Positions 9,470 through 19,034 of a stretch of DNA of 64,000 bases are shown here, in pieces. The notes under the pieces are model-generated. The model ran no database searches. It was not told where the DNA came from and was given only the letters and a program-made list of their open reading frames with translations. Each line of letters begins with the position of its first letter. Position 1 is the stretch's first letter. The DNA comes from Paenibacillus sp. FSL R7-0273 (GTDB lineage: Bacteria > Bacillota > Bacilli > Paenibacillales > Paenibacillaceae), in the NCBI RefSeq assembly GCF_000758625.1, contig NZ_CP009283.1:3917501-3981500 (forward strand). Reading direction: 5' to 3'. The translations under genes were made by a program, and so were the position numbers.

Positions 9470-10435
9470 ATGAAGACTGCAGGTAATATCATTACCACGG
9501 ATGAGACCGCTTTATTAAATGCAAGACGTAAGAAGGGGGCCGGGTATTACATAAGAAGAGACTGGCAGCTTTACTCTTTAGTGCTAATACCTTTCGCCTT
9601 TGTGCTGGTCTTTAAGTACGCTTCCATGTTTGGGCTCATTATTGCTTTCAAGGATTATAAAATTGCAAACGGTTTCCTGGGGAGCGAATGGGTTGGATTG
9701 GACGTTTTTAGAGGTTTGTTTGCAAAGCCTGATTTTGCGCTCGCAGTGCGTAATACACTGCTGCTCAATATTTTGGATTTGATTCTAGGCTTCTTCATGC
9801 CAATCATGCTGGCGTTATTATTGAATGAAATCAAAGGCATGGTATTCAAACGAGTGAACCAGACTTTGCTCTATCTCCCGCACTTTCTGTCATGGGTTAT
9901 TATCGGCGGAATCGCCTATCAGCTGCTTGGCCAAGGCAGCGGGATGATCAATAATCTAATCGCTCAGTTAGGTGGTAACCGGATCCCGTTTCTTCAGGAA
10001 GATACGCAATGGTTGTTCACTTATCTGGCCATTGGAGTATGGCAAAACATGGGCTGGGGATCTATTATCTATCTGGCTGCGATCAGCGGGATTAACCCGG
10101 AGCTGTATGAAGCTGCAACAGTGGATGGGTCCGGGAGATTGCGCAAAATGTGGAACATCACATTACCGAGTATCCGTCCGACCATCGTGACGCTGATGAT
10201 TCTGAGCTTAGGCGGGATTATGGGCGGATCGTTCGAAAAAGTCTTTACGCTTAGCAATCAAGCGACAACCGAGTTTACGACCACAATTCCTGTTCTTGTA
10301 TTCAGATGGGGGATTGAGAATGGAAACTTTAGCCGTGCGACAGCTCTAGGATTATTCCAGGCTGTAATCGGGGTCGCACTGGTACTGATAGCCGATCGTG
10401 TCGCCAAGAAATTAGGTGAAGACGGATTGATTTAG
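9470..10435 (+). CDS. LplB-like sugar ABC transporter permease
   Basis: A 321-residue inner-membrane permease. After a hydrophilic start comes TM1 (WQLYSLVLIPFAFVLVFKY), then the family segment GLIIAFKDYK, four more helices, and the EAA coupling loop ELYEAATVDGSGRLRKMWNI followed by LPSIRPTI. That loop docks on the ATPase. It is the B-type (larger) permease of the LplABC class; no ATPase gene is nearby, as is normal for systems that share an MsmX-like ATPase. ATG 9470 follows AAGGGGGTG. It is the first gene after the hairpin at 9225 and is coupled to the next permease, whose ribosome binding site overlaps this stop codon. Confidence 0.9.
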   Translation: MKTAGNIITTDETALLNARRKKGAGYYIRRDWQLYSLVLIPFAFVLVFKYASMFGLIIAFKDYKIANGFLGSEWVGLDVFRGLFAKPDFALAVRNTLLLNILDLILGFFMPIMLALLLNEIKGMVFKRVNQTLLYLPHFLSWVIIGGIAYQLLGQGSGMINNLIAQLGGNRIPFLQEDTQWLFTYLAIGVWQNMGWGSIIYLAAISGINPELYEAATVDGSGRLRKMWNITLPSIRPTIVTLMILSLGGIMGGSFEKVFTLSNQATTEFTTTIPVLVFRWGIENGNFSRATALGLFQAVIGVALVLIADRVAKKLGEDGLI

Positions 10436-10452
10436 AAAGGAGGCGTATTACC

Positions 10453-11346
10453 ATTAAACCGTCTGTTAACCACTATGTTGGACGGTGCCGAATAGATATC
10501 TGGGATTTGCTCATTCGATTATTCATACTTCTCGCATCGTTATCATGCCTTTTCCCCTTTTTGCATGTGATTGCCAAATCACTTAGTGACAACAACTACG
10601 TCATAGGGAACAAGGTATTTCTAATTCCAAAAGGGATCAATTTCGATGCCTATTTCAAAATCTTTGCCGATGCGAGCATTATAAGATCGCTGTATGTCTC
10701 GATTCTAATTACGGTGTTGTTCACGATAATCGGCATGATTGTCACGGTATGTGCAGCCTACCCTTTATCCCGCAAGCAATTTAAGGGCCGCACTGTGATA
10801 AGCTTTCTCTTTATGTTTACCTTATACTTTGGCGGCGGGATGATCCCGGATTACTTGCTGATTAACAATTTGAATATGCTTGATACCATTTGGTCACTGA
10901 TCCTGCCAGGTGCCTTCAGTGCATTCAATCTTTTGATCTTTAAAAACTCAATTGCAGGGAGCGTTCCGGACAGCCTGGAGGAATCGGCCCGTATTGACGG
11001 GGCAGGCCACTATCGGGTCCTGTTCAGTATCGTCCTGCCATTATCCAAGCCGATTATCGCGACGCTTTCTCTTTTCTACGCAGTAGGCCGTTGGAACTCG
11101 TATGGGGATGCTTTATTCTACATCAAACAGAATATTGATCTGAGACCGCTGCAATTAAAACTCTATTATTTGGTAGTTCAAGCAAGTGAAAGCTTCCAGA
11201 ATGAGATTACTTCAGTGTCACTGACCAACCCCGAGGTGCTGAAAGCGGCATGTGTTGTCTTTGCAACGATTCCCATTCTTTGCGTGTACCCCTTTGTTCA
11301 GAATTACTTTGTCAAAGGTACCTTGCAAGGGGCAGTAAAGGAATAG
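10453..11346 (+). CDS. LplC/YtcP-like sugar ABC transporter permease, probable ATT start
   Basis: The C-type permease partner of the preceding gene: six helices and the EAA loop LEESARIDGAGHYRVLFSIV, ending FVKGTLQGAVKE as in the family. The start is odd. The first conventional start in frame is TTG 10507, but that has no ribosome binding site and would open within the hydrophilic stretch before TM1. A strong AAAGGAGG lies at 10436-10443, right behind the previous stop. Nine bases later is ATT 10453, giving KPSVNHYVGRCRIDIWDLL before TM1, the usual length for LplC proteins. There is no ATG, GTG or TTG between that ribosome binding site and 10507 in this frame. Either initiation uses AUU, as in infC, or a single base differs from an ancestral ATG. 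Confidence 0.85.
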   Translation: MKPSVNHYVGRCRIDIWDLLIRLFILLASLSCLFPFLHVIAKSLSDNNYVIGNKVFLIPKGINFDAYFKIFADASIIRSLYVSILITVLFTIIGMIVTVCAAYPLSRKQFKGRTVISFLFMFTLYFGGGMIPDYLLINNLNMLDTIWSLILPGAFSAFNLLIFKNSIAGSVPDSLEESARIDGAGHYRVLFSIVLPLSKPIIATLSLFYAVGRWNSYGDALFYIKQNIDLRPLQLKLYYLVVQASESFQNEITSVSLTNPEVLKAACVVFATIPILCVYPFVQNYFVKGTLQGAVKE

Positions 11347-11386
11347 GATTTTCCAGAATCCGATTATTAATTTAGGAGGGTCATTC

Positions 11387-13042
11387 GTGAATAAGAAAAA
11401 GTATATGGGTTTGAGTCTGGCATTATTGGTGACAGCCAGCCTTGCCGGAGCGTGTTCGAATAATAATGCAGCAAATACTCCTTCAAAATCGCCGGCAAAC
11501 AGTGCCACAAGCAGCCCTGCCGCAGAGTCAGCGGAAGGTAATTATCCGGATTACTCAGCCGGATTCAAAAATACCGTAACCCTTGACCTCCCGGTTTATG
11601 AACGTGCTTTCGAAAACTGGAATGTTACGGATAACTACTATACACAATGGATTCAAAAGGAATTCGGTGATAAATACAATGTTAAAGTAAATTTCATGCC
11701 GATTTCCAGAGGCGGAGAGGTTAAGGATTATCAGCAGCTTCTTGCCGCAGGTAATGCACCTGCTATCATCTATCACTACGATATGCCTCAAGCGATGGCA
11801 TACTATGGTGAAAATGTAATGCAGCCTCTCGATTTGAATGAAGTTGCCCATTATGCTCCGACTTATTACAACAACATGAAGGATGTTATAGAAAAGTATG
11901 GTGAAGTGGATGGCAAGGATATATTTTTATTTGCCTCTCGTCCGGACTATGGAAACTTTGCCGGTTTCATCCGGCAGGACTGGGTCGAGAAAGTCGGCAT
12001 GAAGGTGGAGGACCTTACCTCTCTTGAGAAATTTAATGAAATGCTCATGAAATGGAAGGAAGCCGGATTGGGTACGGCCAGTGCAGGGCTGACAGCCAAC
12101 ATCTACAATTATGCCGGCGCTTTCCGCGAATATCCGATGGATCCCAAAGAATATGCAATCTATACAGACATCACAGTAGGTGAATATTCTTCTCCGGCCA
12201 CTGAAAAGTGGCTAAGAAATCATAGCTATCAGTATCATAACGGTCTGATTGATCCGGAGTTCTATCTCCGCAAAGACGGCAACGCGATCAAGGCTGAATT
12301 CGTTGCCGGCCGAACAGGAACGTTCGGAGATTATATGACGAGCAATATGGATGTCTTTGAAGCAACCAGGAAGAATAACCCGGAAGCCGAATTTGCCTAT
12401 CTCTCCGGGATGGAAGGTATTCCTGGCGGAGTGGAGCAGCCCAGAGTCGCTCCTTTCCCGTTCGCCATGATCTATGGAGTGAACGCCGATACGACCGCCG
12501 AAGAGCGTAGCGCACTTTGGATGTATCTGGAGTGGATGAGTCAACCTGATAATCTGTTCTTTCTCCAGAATGGCCTAGAAGGTGAGAACTATACGCTGGA
12601 TGCTGACGGAATTCCAGTGAAAAACGAAAGCTTTACCGGGGAAAGCGCTCTTTCCAAAAATAATAACAAAGATTACTGGTGTCTAGTAACAGAAGCTCCT
12701 ACCTATGGTTCTGAAGAGCAGACCATCAAGGCTCTAAAGAAATTCTGGACTCCTCCCGGTGAAGAAGATATTGTTGAGGCCATGTTCGCCAATATGGCGA
12801 AAGTCAAGCAGAGAGAAGTGACCCTTTACGATCCGCTGTTCACTGTACCTATTGAATCCGTCAATGAATACAAAGCAGATTTGAACAACCTGTTCCAGGA
12901 GTCCTATCTGAAGGTTGTTATGGCGCCTGAAGATCAGTTTGACAAACTGTATGCAGAGACCAAGGAGAAATATCTGAAGTCCGGTTACCAGGAGATTCTA
13001 GATGAGAAGGCTGCCGCATTTGATGCTGGAAACATTAAATAA
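11387..13042 (+). CDS. LplA-like extracellular solute-binding lipoprotein (second copy)
   Basis: A 551-residue lipoprotein with signal peptide, Cys at the SLAGAC lipobox and a Ser/Ala/Pro-rich tether of about 35 residues before the ligand-binding domain. It starts at GTG 11387, six bases after AGGAGGG. It shares long segments with the protein at 7575-9206 (YPDYS, LPVYERAF, WNVTDNYYT, WIQKEFGD, DWVEKVGMKVE, SLEKFNEML) and also the tail YQEILDEK, so the two arose by duplication. The first copy lacks the long tether. Both flank the two permeases, which suggests that one importer uses two receptors, perhaps of different affinity or oligomer length. A good terminator closes the operon after it. 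Confidence 0.9.
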   Translation: MNKKKYMGLSLALLVTASLAGACSNNNAANTPSKSPANSATSSPAAESAEGNYPDYSAGFKNTVTLDLPVYERAFENWNVTDNYYTQWIQKEFGDKYNVKVNFMPISRGGEVKDYQQLLAAGNAPAIIYHYDMPQAMAYYGENVMQPLDLNEVAHYAPTYYNNMKDVIEKYGEVDGKDIFLFASRPDYGNFAGFIRQDWVEKVGMKVEDLTSLEKFNEMLMKWKEAGLGTASAGLTANIYNYAGAFREYPMDPKEYAIYTDITVGEYSSPATEKWLRNHSYQYHNGLIDPEFYLRKDGNAIKAEFVAGRTGTFGDYMTSNMDVFEATRKNNPEAEFAYLSGMEGIPGGVEQPRVAPFPFAMIYGVNADTTAEERSALWMYLEWMSQPDNLFFLQNGLEGENYTLDADGIPVKNESFTGESALSKNNNKDYWCLVTEAPTYGSEEQTIKALKKFWTPPGEEDIVEAMFANMAKVKQREVTLYDPLFTVPIESVNEYKADLNNLFQESYLKVVMAPEDQFDKLYAETKEKYLKSGYQEILDEKAAAFDAGNIK

Positions 13043-13080
13043 TTTGCTGATCTCCTGAGTCTGAATGACAGCATGAGAAG

Positions 13081-13124
13081 GAGCTCCCCTGGCCGGGAGC
13101 TTCCTCACCAATGGGGAAGTTTTT
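13081..13124 (+). terminator. Double-hairpin terminator after the importer operon
   Basis: Hairpin one is GAGCTCCC (13081-13088) with GGGAGCTT (13095-13102). Hairpin two is CTTCCTCA (13100-13107) with TGGGGAAG (13112-13119), loop CCAA, then TTTTT. The two share three bases, so only one can form fully at a time; hairpin two is the terminator proper. Confidence 0.8.
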
Positions 13125-13157
13125 GTGAACGGGTAGACTTACACTTTTTTTTATTTT

Positions 13158-13171
13158 CGTAAGCGTTATCA
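13158..13171 (+). promoter_or_regulatory. cre box (CcpA operator) before the rhamnogalacturonan lyase
   Basis: CGTAAGCGTTATCA fits TGWNANCGNTNWCA at 13 of 14 positions (C instead of T at position 1). It lies 26 bases before the start codon, between the previous terminator and the ribosome binding site GAGGAGG (13181-13187). Binding there would block transcription when preferred sugars are present. Confidence 0.65.
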
Positions 13172-13196
13172 AGCAAATTCGAGGAGGTTTTAGGAA

Positions 13197-16100
13197 ATGT
13201 CAGAACGAAGAAAATACAAGCAGGCAGGCAAGCTTGGGAAGAAGGCGTTCTCTGTTTTCTTATCGGCCACAATCCTTGCCGGCGGTTTCTTCACAGGAGC
13301 CGGCAGACCCATTTATGCTGCGGATACGCCTAACGTTCCTCAAGACGGCTTGATTGCCGACTACTCATTCGCTGAGAGACCATCGGACGGAAAGACAGTA
13401 GTGAATAAGGCAACAGTTGAAGACGCCGTATACAGTGCAATAGTCCAGAACGAAGCGGCAGCCGTCTGGGAAGATAATGCGCTTCTCTTTTCGGGAGTGG
13501 GAACTTCTGTCAATAACCCTTCAGGGACATGGGTATCTCTGCCCAATGATATTCTGAACGGTAAGCGCTCGGCAACAATATCGATTGAAGTTAAACCGAG
13601 TTCAGCTATACTGACCAAAAACCACTTTTTGTGGAGCATTGGCAATACAGGTACTGAAGCCTATTGGTTTGCAAACACTATGGCTCCGCGAACCTCTATT
13701 AAATATAGCGGGACAGAAAAAACAGCCTCATCGACAGTAAGACTTGAACCTGACCGCTGGTACAGCATAACCTCTGTCATTGATGCAGATGCAAACTCCA
13801 TTGCCTATTATATTGATGGCGTTAAGGCTGGGGAATCGCTGGACAGCGGAATATCGCTGGAACAGATATCGAATCAGTCGAGAAACACCATTGGCCGGGC
13901 GCCTTTCAATGATCCTTTATTTGAGGGAGCCATATCGAGCTTCCGTGTGTATGACCGTGCTTTGAGCAGTGAGGAGGTCCAAGCTATATCAGCTGCTGAC
14001 CTTGAGCTTCACGGGTCTTATTTTAATCAACTCCTTCAAAGCTCGGCGGCAGCCATAACGGATGTGCAGCTTAATAAGCTTCAATCCAAACTGCCAAGCT
14101 ATAACGGAACGGTTACATGGGTATCAAACATGCCTGAAATAACGATTACAGAAGACGGACTTACCGCAACAGCTATTCAACCGCCTGCAGACAGTGAGCC
14201 CGTAACAGGGAAACTTACAGCTAACCTGACTATCCGCGGGCAAAGCGTATCCAAAGAAGTGAATGTCAGCATTCTTCCGAAAGAAAAACCGACAAAGCAA
14301 ACTATGAAATTTGACCTTGGCCTTGAGGGAACACCGGTTATGGATGGATACATCGGAATAACTCCCGCTTCGCTCTACACTCCGGAGGTTGGTTACGGAG
14401 CAGTAGATGCTACAGGCTTGTGGGGGAGAGACCGGGGTCCGGCTGCTGTTGGGGCCGCTGAACCGCTGCGCGACATGACCAGAGATTGGTTGAGCGGCAC
14501 CTGGCAATTCAATGTTGACATGCCGAACGGTTTGTACAACGTATCCGTTTATTCCGGCGACCTTGCCGGAAGACAAGGCGGAGGAGTCAGTATTGAAGGC
14601 TATAACTACGGCGGCGTCGGAGGTGCAAGAGATGCAGTTATCGAGAGGCTAATCGAGAAGGTTTCTGTTTCAGACGGACAAATGACCTTTGGCTTTACCG
14701 GGGTTATAAACGGGGTTATCATTACGCCGGTTGTTTTGTCACCGGCGGATCTGACAATGGTTGAGAAAAACTCCGGGCCTGAGCAACTTTCCGTTACACT
14801 ATCCTGGTCAGGAAATGACGAAGCCGAGCTCTACAGAGTCTACCGGCTTGGAGGGATAGCCAGCGGGTATATGCTGGCAGACACTACCTCATTAACTGAA
14901 TACGTAGACACGGGTGTGGATTTGGGACTGGAGTACAGTTACCGGGTAACGCTTGTTAACGCAACCGGCCTGGAGACTGGACCTACCAATGATCTCGCGG
15001 TTTCCTTTGTGACACCAGGTGTGCCGGTTCCGTCAGCGCCTGTTGCGTTAAAGACGGATGCAGTCAATAAAAACGACATTACTTTGAGCTGGAATGAAAG
15101 TGCCGGTGCAACCGCTTATTATATCTATCGTTCCAAATCTCCGGATGGTGAATTTGTTCCAATCGGCAGAAGCCATGTAACAAGCTATACAGATACAACC
15201 GTTTTGACAACAATACCTTATTATTACAAAGTTAAGGCATTTAGTGCCGGGGGCGGCTCCGAATTGTCAGAAGCACTCAAAACACCGGATGTAACTGTAT
15301 TGTATCGTCAGGCAGAATATCTGAATCGCGGGCTTGTGGCGGTAAAACAGGCGGATGGTGTCTACGTAGGCTGGAGAATGCTCGGGACAGATCCGGACAG
15401 TGTGAGCTTTGATCTATACCGGGATGGCGTGAAAATAAACAATACGCCAATTACCGGCTCTACCAACTATCTGGATGCACAAGGAACGGGGAGTTCCAAG
15501 TATCAGATCAAAGTGAACGGTGGAAGCAGTCCCAAGCAATCCGAAGTAGCAGAGGTTTGGGATCAGCAGTATTTAAGTGTAAAGCTCGATAAGCCCGCAG
15601 ACGGAGTAACACCAGCCGGCGAGAAATACTCCTATTACGCGAATGATTCCAGTGTGGGAGATCTCGACGGGGACGGTGAATATGAAATTGTTGTGAAATG
15701 GGATGGAATTGGCCGCGATAATGCACATGCCGGTTATACATCCAATACGTACTTCGATGCCTATAAGCTGGATGGAACAAGAATGTGGCGAATTGATGCA
15801 GGAATCAATATTCGTGCAGGGGCACATTACTCACCTTTCCTGGTATACGATTTTGACGGTGACGGCAAAGCGGAGATTGTATTCAAAACTGCAGACGGGA
15901 CCATTGACGGTGAAGGCAACGTGATTGGTGATGCCAATGCAGATTGGCGGAATACGGGGGGCTATATTCTGGACGGACCTGAATTTCTCACTATCTTTAA
16001 TGGAGAAACAGGAAGAGCGCTAGATACAACCGATTACCTGCCGCCAAGAGGCAAGGTTGCCGATTGGGGCGATGGTTACGGTAACCGGGTTGACCGATTG

Positions 16101-17696
16101 CTGGCTGCCGTCGCTTATCTGGATGGCGAGAAGCCAAGTATTGTAATGACGCGCGGATATTATACACGTATGGTATTGGCTGCTTACGACTTCATCGATG
16201 GTAAGCTTGTAAGCCGTTGGGTATTCGACAGTAATGAAGGAAAACAGCAATATCAGGGCCAAGGCAACCATAACCTGGCTGTAGCGGATGTCGATGATGA
16301 CGGACTTGACGAGATTATTTACGGTCCCAGTGTAATCGATAACGATGGAACCGGTTTATACACAACCGGCTTGGGTCATGGAGATGCCTTACATGTATCC
16401 GATTTAAATCCCAACCGTCCAGGTCTGGAGGTGTACCAGCCTCATGAATGGGGCACCGGCTATGAAATTCATGATGCCAGAACCGGTGAAGTTTTATGGC
16501 AAATTGAAACTCCGGGTGTCGATGTAGGCCGTGGTCTTGCTGCAGATATTGATCCGAGATATGACGGTACTGAGCTCTGGGCTTCCGCCTCATGGGATGG
16601 AACTTCAGGGAGCAGCGGGGTCTTCAGTGTAGAAGGTGAACACATTTCAGTGAAGAACCCTTCTATCAACTTCGCCATATGGTGGGATGGGGACTTGCTC
16701 CGCGAGTTATTTGATCATTCCTTTGTACCTGGTGTAGATCCTTACGGCTATCCAAAGATCGATAAATGGGATTACGAAAATGAACAATCCGTTACGATAT
16801 ATGCGCCGGAGAATACGCGGACTAACAATTATACCAAGGGCAATCCTTCTTTGCAGGCCGATCTGTTTGGGGATTGGCGGGAAGAATTGATCCTGACATC
16901 AGCGGACAGCTCCGAGTTGCAAATCCATACTACAACCGATTTGACGGAGACCCGACTGCGCACCTTAATGCATGATCCTGTGTATCGTCTGAGCATTGCC
17001 TGGCAAAATGTCGGGTACAACCAGCCGCCGCATACCAGCTTCTATCTGGGAACGGGAATGACGGAGCCGCCGGCACCGCTTATCCGGGTTGTAAACGAAC
17101 CGGCAGAAGTGAAGGCAACCGACATTCCGGGAGCCCCTGTCCTATCAAGTGACAATGGCCATGATACCGGCCTTCTGGATGGAAGTTATACCATTACTTT
17201 GAATATGTGGTATGGCAATAATGGATCGGTCTACAAGCTGTATGAGAACGGAAAGCTGATTGACGAGAAGAAGCTAACCGACAACTCGCCTGCAGCGCAG
17301 AAGGCTTCAACTCTAGTCACAGGCAAATCCAACGGTAGCTATACGTATACTGCTGAACTGATCAATGCCTATGGCACCAAAACCAGCCAGAAGCTTACTG
17401 TGACGGTAAAGGATGCCTCACCAGGCAAGCCGGTACTATCCAGCGACAATTGGGATATGAACGGTGACTATACCATCACAATGAATATGTGGTGGGGAAC
17501 CAACGCTACCACCTACAAACTGTACGAAAACGGTGTTCTCATTGATACACAGACACTGACGGACAAAACACCGAATGCCCAAACAGCAAACACTGCAATA
17601 ACGGGCAAACTGGCAGGTGTCTATGAGTACCGCGTTGAGCTAAGTAATGACGCAGGAATGACGGAAAGCACCCTTTTAAAAGTAACAGTTAAATAA
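13197..17696 (+). CDS. Secreted PL11 rhamnogalacturonan lyase, 1499 residues, multi-domain
   Basis: An extracellular lyase cutting the rhamnogalacturonan-I backbone by beta-elimination. Domain order by eye: signal peptide ending near IYAADTP; LamG-like domain (about 45-265); an atrophied bacterial Ig domain (about 270-365); a galactose-binding-like domain (about 370-515) opening [20 protein letters not shown]; two FN3 domains (about 519-700); the PL11 propeller (about 704-1295). The propeller opens [20 protein letters not shown] and shows its calcium loops [20 protein letters not shown] and [10 protein letters not shown]. Two C-terminal ChiA-N-like Ig repeats follow (PVLSSDN...[10 protein letters not shown] and PVLSSDN...[10 protein letters not shown]). 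The PL11 core is about the size of B. subtilis YesW/YesX; the rest is added binding modules. It has its own cre site and terminator. No wall anchor was seen. Confidence 0.92.
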   Translation: MSERRKYKQAGKLGKKAFSVFLSATILAGGFFTGAGRPIYAADTPNVPQDGLIADYSFAERPSDGKTVVNKATVEDAVYSAIVQNEAAAVWEDNALLFSGVGTSVNNPSGTWVSLPNDILNGKRSATISIEVKPSSAILTKNHFLWSIGNTGTEAYWFANTMAPRTSIKYSGTEKTASSTVRLEPDRWYSITSVIDADANSIAYYIDGVKAGESLDSGISLEQISNQSRNTIGRAPFNDPLFEGAISSFRVYDRALSSEEVQAISAADLELHGSYFNQLLQSSAAAITDVQLNKLQSKLPSYNGTVTWVSNMPEITITEDGLTATAIQPPADSEPVTGKLTANLTIRGQSVSKEVNVSILPKEKPTKQTMKFDLGLEGTPVMDGYIGITPASLYTPEVGYGAVDATGLWGRDRGPAAVGAAEPLRDMTRDWLSGTWQFNVDMPNGLYNVSVYSGDLAGRQGGGVSIEGYNYGGVGGARDAVIERLIEKVSVSDGQMTFGFTGVINGVIITPVVLSPADLTMVEKNSGPEQLSVTLSWSGNDEAELYRVYRLGGIASGYMLADTTSLTEYVDTGVDLGLEYSYRVTLVNATGLETGPTNDLAVSFVTPGVPVPSAPVALKTDAVNKNDITLSWNESAGATAYYIYRSKSPDGEFVPIGRSHVTSYTDTTVLTTIPYYYKVKAFSAGGGSELSEALKTPDVTVLYRQAEYLNRGLVAVKQADGVYVGWRMLGTDPDSVSFDLYRDGVKINNTPITGSTNYLDAQGTGSSKYQIKVNGGSSPKQSEVAEVWDQQYLSVKLDKPADGVTPAGEKYSYYANDSSVGDLDGDGEYEIVVKWDGIGRDNAHAGYTSNTYFDAYKLDGTRMWRIDAGINIRAGAHYSPFLVYDFDGDGKAEIVFKTADGTIDGEGNVIGDANADWRNTGGYILDGPEFLTIFNGETGRALDTTDYLPPRGKVADWGDGYGNRVDRLLAAVAYLDGEKPSIVMTRGYYTRMVLAAYDFIDGKLVSRWVFDSNEGKQQYQGQGNHNLAVADVDDDGLDEIIYGPSVIDNDGTGLYTTGLGHGDALHVSDLNPNRPGLEVYQPHEWGTGYEIHDARTGEVLWQIETPGVDVGRGLAADIDPRYDGTELWASASWDGTSGSSGVFSVEGEHISVKNPSINFAIWWDGDLLRELFDHSFVPGVDPYGYPKIDKWDYENEQSVTIYAPENTRTNNYTKGNPSLQADLFGDWREELILTSADSSELQIHTTTDLTETRLRTLMHDPVYRLSIAWQNVGYNQPPHTSFYLGTGMTEPPAPLIRVVNEPAEVKATDIPGAPVLSSDNGHDTGLLDGSYTITLNMWYGNNGSVYKLYENGKLIDEKKLTDNSPAAQKASTLVTGKSNGSYTYTAELINAYGTKTSQKLTVTVKDASPGKPVLSSDNWDMNGDYTITMNMWWGTNATTYKLYENGVLIDTQTLTDKTPNAQTANTAITGKLAGVYEYRVELSNDAGMTESTLLKVTVK

Positions 17697-17781
17697 AATC
17701 AATACAAAAGGCAGCAGGAATGGACCGTATCGCCCTGGAATTACCGGCGCTACAAATAGCCTTCGAAAGCCTTATCCAAGA

Positions 17782-17825
17782 GAATAAAGGGCCTGTCTCA
17801 TAACATGGAGACAGGCCCTTTATTC
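17782..17825. terminator. Strong bidirectional terminator
   Basis: A perfect 18-bp inverted repeat (17782-17799 with 17808-17825, loop ATAACATG). The arms carry AAAGGGCCTGTCTC, and AATAAA/TTTATT at the ends supplies U-runs on both strands. It separates the lyase gene from the convergent AraC gene and can serve both. Confidence 0.85.
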
Positions 17826-17938
17826 AGTCATATCGAATGCTGTTTTCTAAAATCTACGGGTCGACAATCTGATTATTCGTTTCTTTTTTAACAGGTATTC
17901 AGCAGAAAATGAAAAGAAGGGAACAACAGGGATGTAAA

Positions 17939-18865
17939 TTAGCGGCTCAAACTATTCTCCTTGGGGTTCTCTTTTAAAAACTTCCTGTAGGCAAGCGGAC
18001 TGAGCCTCATCTTTTTTTTGAAAGATTCAATAAAATAACTCTGGCTACTGAACCCCACTGATTCAGAGATTTCAGAGATAGCGAGATCCGTGGACTTTAG
18101 AAGTTCAACTGCTTTGGAAACCCGGAATTCCATAACATACTCGGATATTGTCATGTGCATCATTTTTTTGAAGTAGCGGCAGCATTCTCCTCGGCTTACA
18201 TTGCAATGTGTGGCCATATCACTTAAAGAGAACTTCGATGAATAATTCGTATGCAGGTATTCAATCATTTTTAGAATTCGAGAATTGTGATGCTTACGGC
18301 TGCCGTCTTCTTCCTTTGACAATAGATTGTTCCATAAAAGGATCCAAACATCTTGTATAATCCGCTGTACCTTTAATTGAAAGGCGGGGCTGCCCTCCGA
18401 TTCGTGGTCATAAGCCCACTTCATTTGCTCAAAGATAGGATGTGTCCATTTATCTTGAATGTTGAATTTGAAAAAGGTTTCTTGCTTGCTTAAGGCCGGC
18501 AAATAATAGGCATGTTCAAAGAAGCTGCCCTTGAATCCGGTTAATAAGGACGGTTCAAAGATAAAAGTAAAATATTTTACAACTTTAGCATCTTTGTGCG
18601 GCTTTAATGTGTGTAGCCGTTCAGGCAGGATTAAGAATCCATCCCCGACTTCCATTGTTTCTTCCCGTTCGAGGACGGTCACGTTAATACTCCCCTCTAA
18701 AACAATAGAAATCTCTATAGCCGATTGCTTATGCCAGTTTACAAAGCCGCCCACATATTCACTTAAATCATCCCGGGAAAGTAAAAAAGGATACATCGGA
18801 TTCAGCTTAATTGTGCTGTTTAGATCCATATCGACAGGAATAATAAGATTTTTCATCAGCTTCAC
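17939..18865 (-). CDS. AraC family transcriptional regulator
   Basis: A 308-residue regulator with an N-terminal cupin-like domain (GFVNWHKQSAIEISIVLEG, DGFLILPERLHTLKPH) and a C-terminal AraC HTH domain (FSLSDMATHCNVSRGECCRY, ISEISESVGFSSQSYFIESF). GTG 18865 has AAGGGA five bases upstream; ATG 18856, three codons on, is the alternative. It is divergent from the MATE transporter gene, so it probably controls the MATE/APH pair and itself. The spacer carries 11-bp direct repeats directly ahead of its start. The effector is unknown. Cupin-AraC proteins usually sense sugars, but the neighbours here are efflux and kinase genes, so a toxic amino-sugar or glycoside compound is one possibility (inference). 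Confidence 0.87.
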   Translation of the reverse strand: MKLMKNLIIPVDMDLNSTIKLNPMYPFLLSRDDLSEYVGGFVNWHKQSAIEISIVLEGSINVTVLEREETMEVGDGFLILPERLHTLKPHKDAKVVKYFTFIFEPSLLTGFKGSFFEHAYYLPALSKQETFFKFNIQDKWTHPIFEQMKWAYDHESEGSPAFQLKVQRIIQDVWILLWNNLLSKEEDGSRKHHNSRILKMIEYLHTNYSSKFSLSDMATHCNVSRGECCRYFKKMMHMTISEYVMEFRVSKAVELLKSTDLAISEISESVGFSSQSYFIESFKKKMRLSPLAYRKFLKENPKENSLSR

Positions 18866-18874
18866 CGCATTCCC

Positions 18875-18902
18875 TTAACACTACGTTAACATTGCGTTAA
18901 TA
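18875..18902 (-). repeat. 11-bp direct repeats, candidate AraC binding array
   Basis: On the plus strand TTAACACTACG (18875-18885) is followed immediately by TTAACATTGCG (18886-18896) and a partial third unit TTAATAAAG. The 11-bp period is close to one helical turn. The array lies 10-37 bases before the AraC start codon and within the divergent spacer. Confidence 0.5.
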
Positions 18903-19034
18903 AAGTGATATTTTTAATCAATAATTATATATAAATCGTTATAAAACATCAATAAAATTGAACTTACATCAGAATGTGAGAATTTCAAAAAGGAGGATTA
19001 TTTATTTGGTGCACAAGTAGAAAGGGAGTTATGC

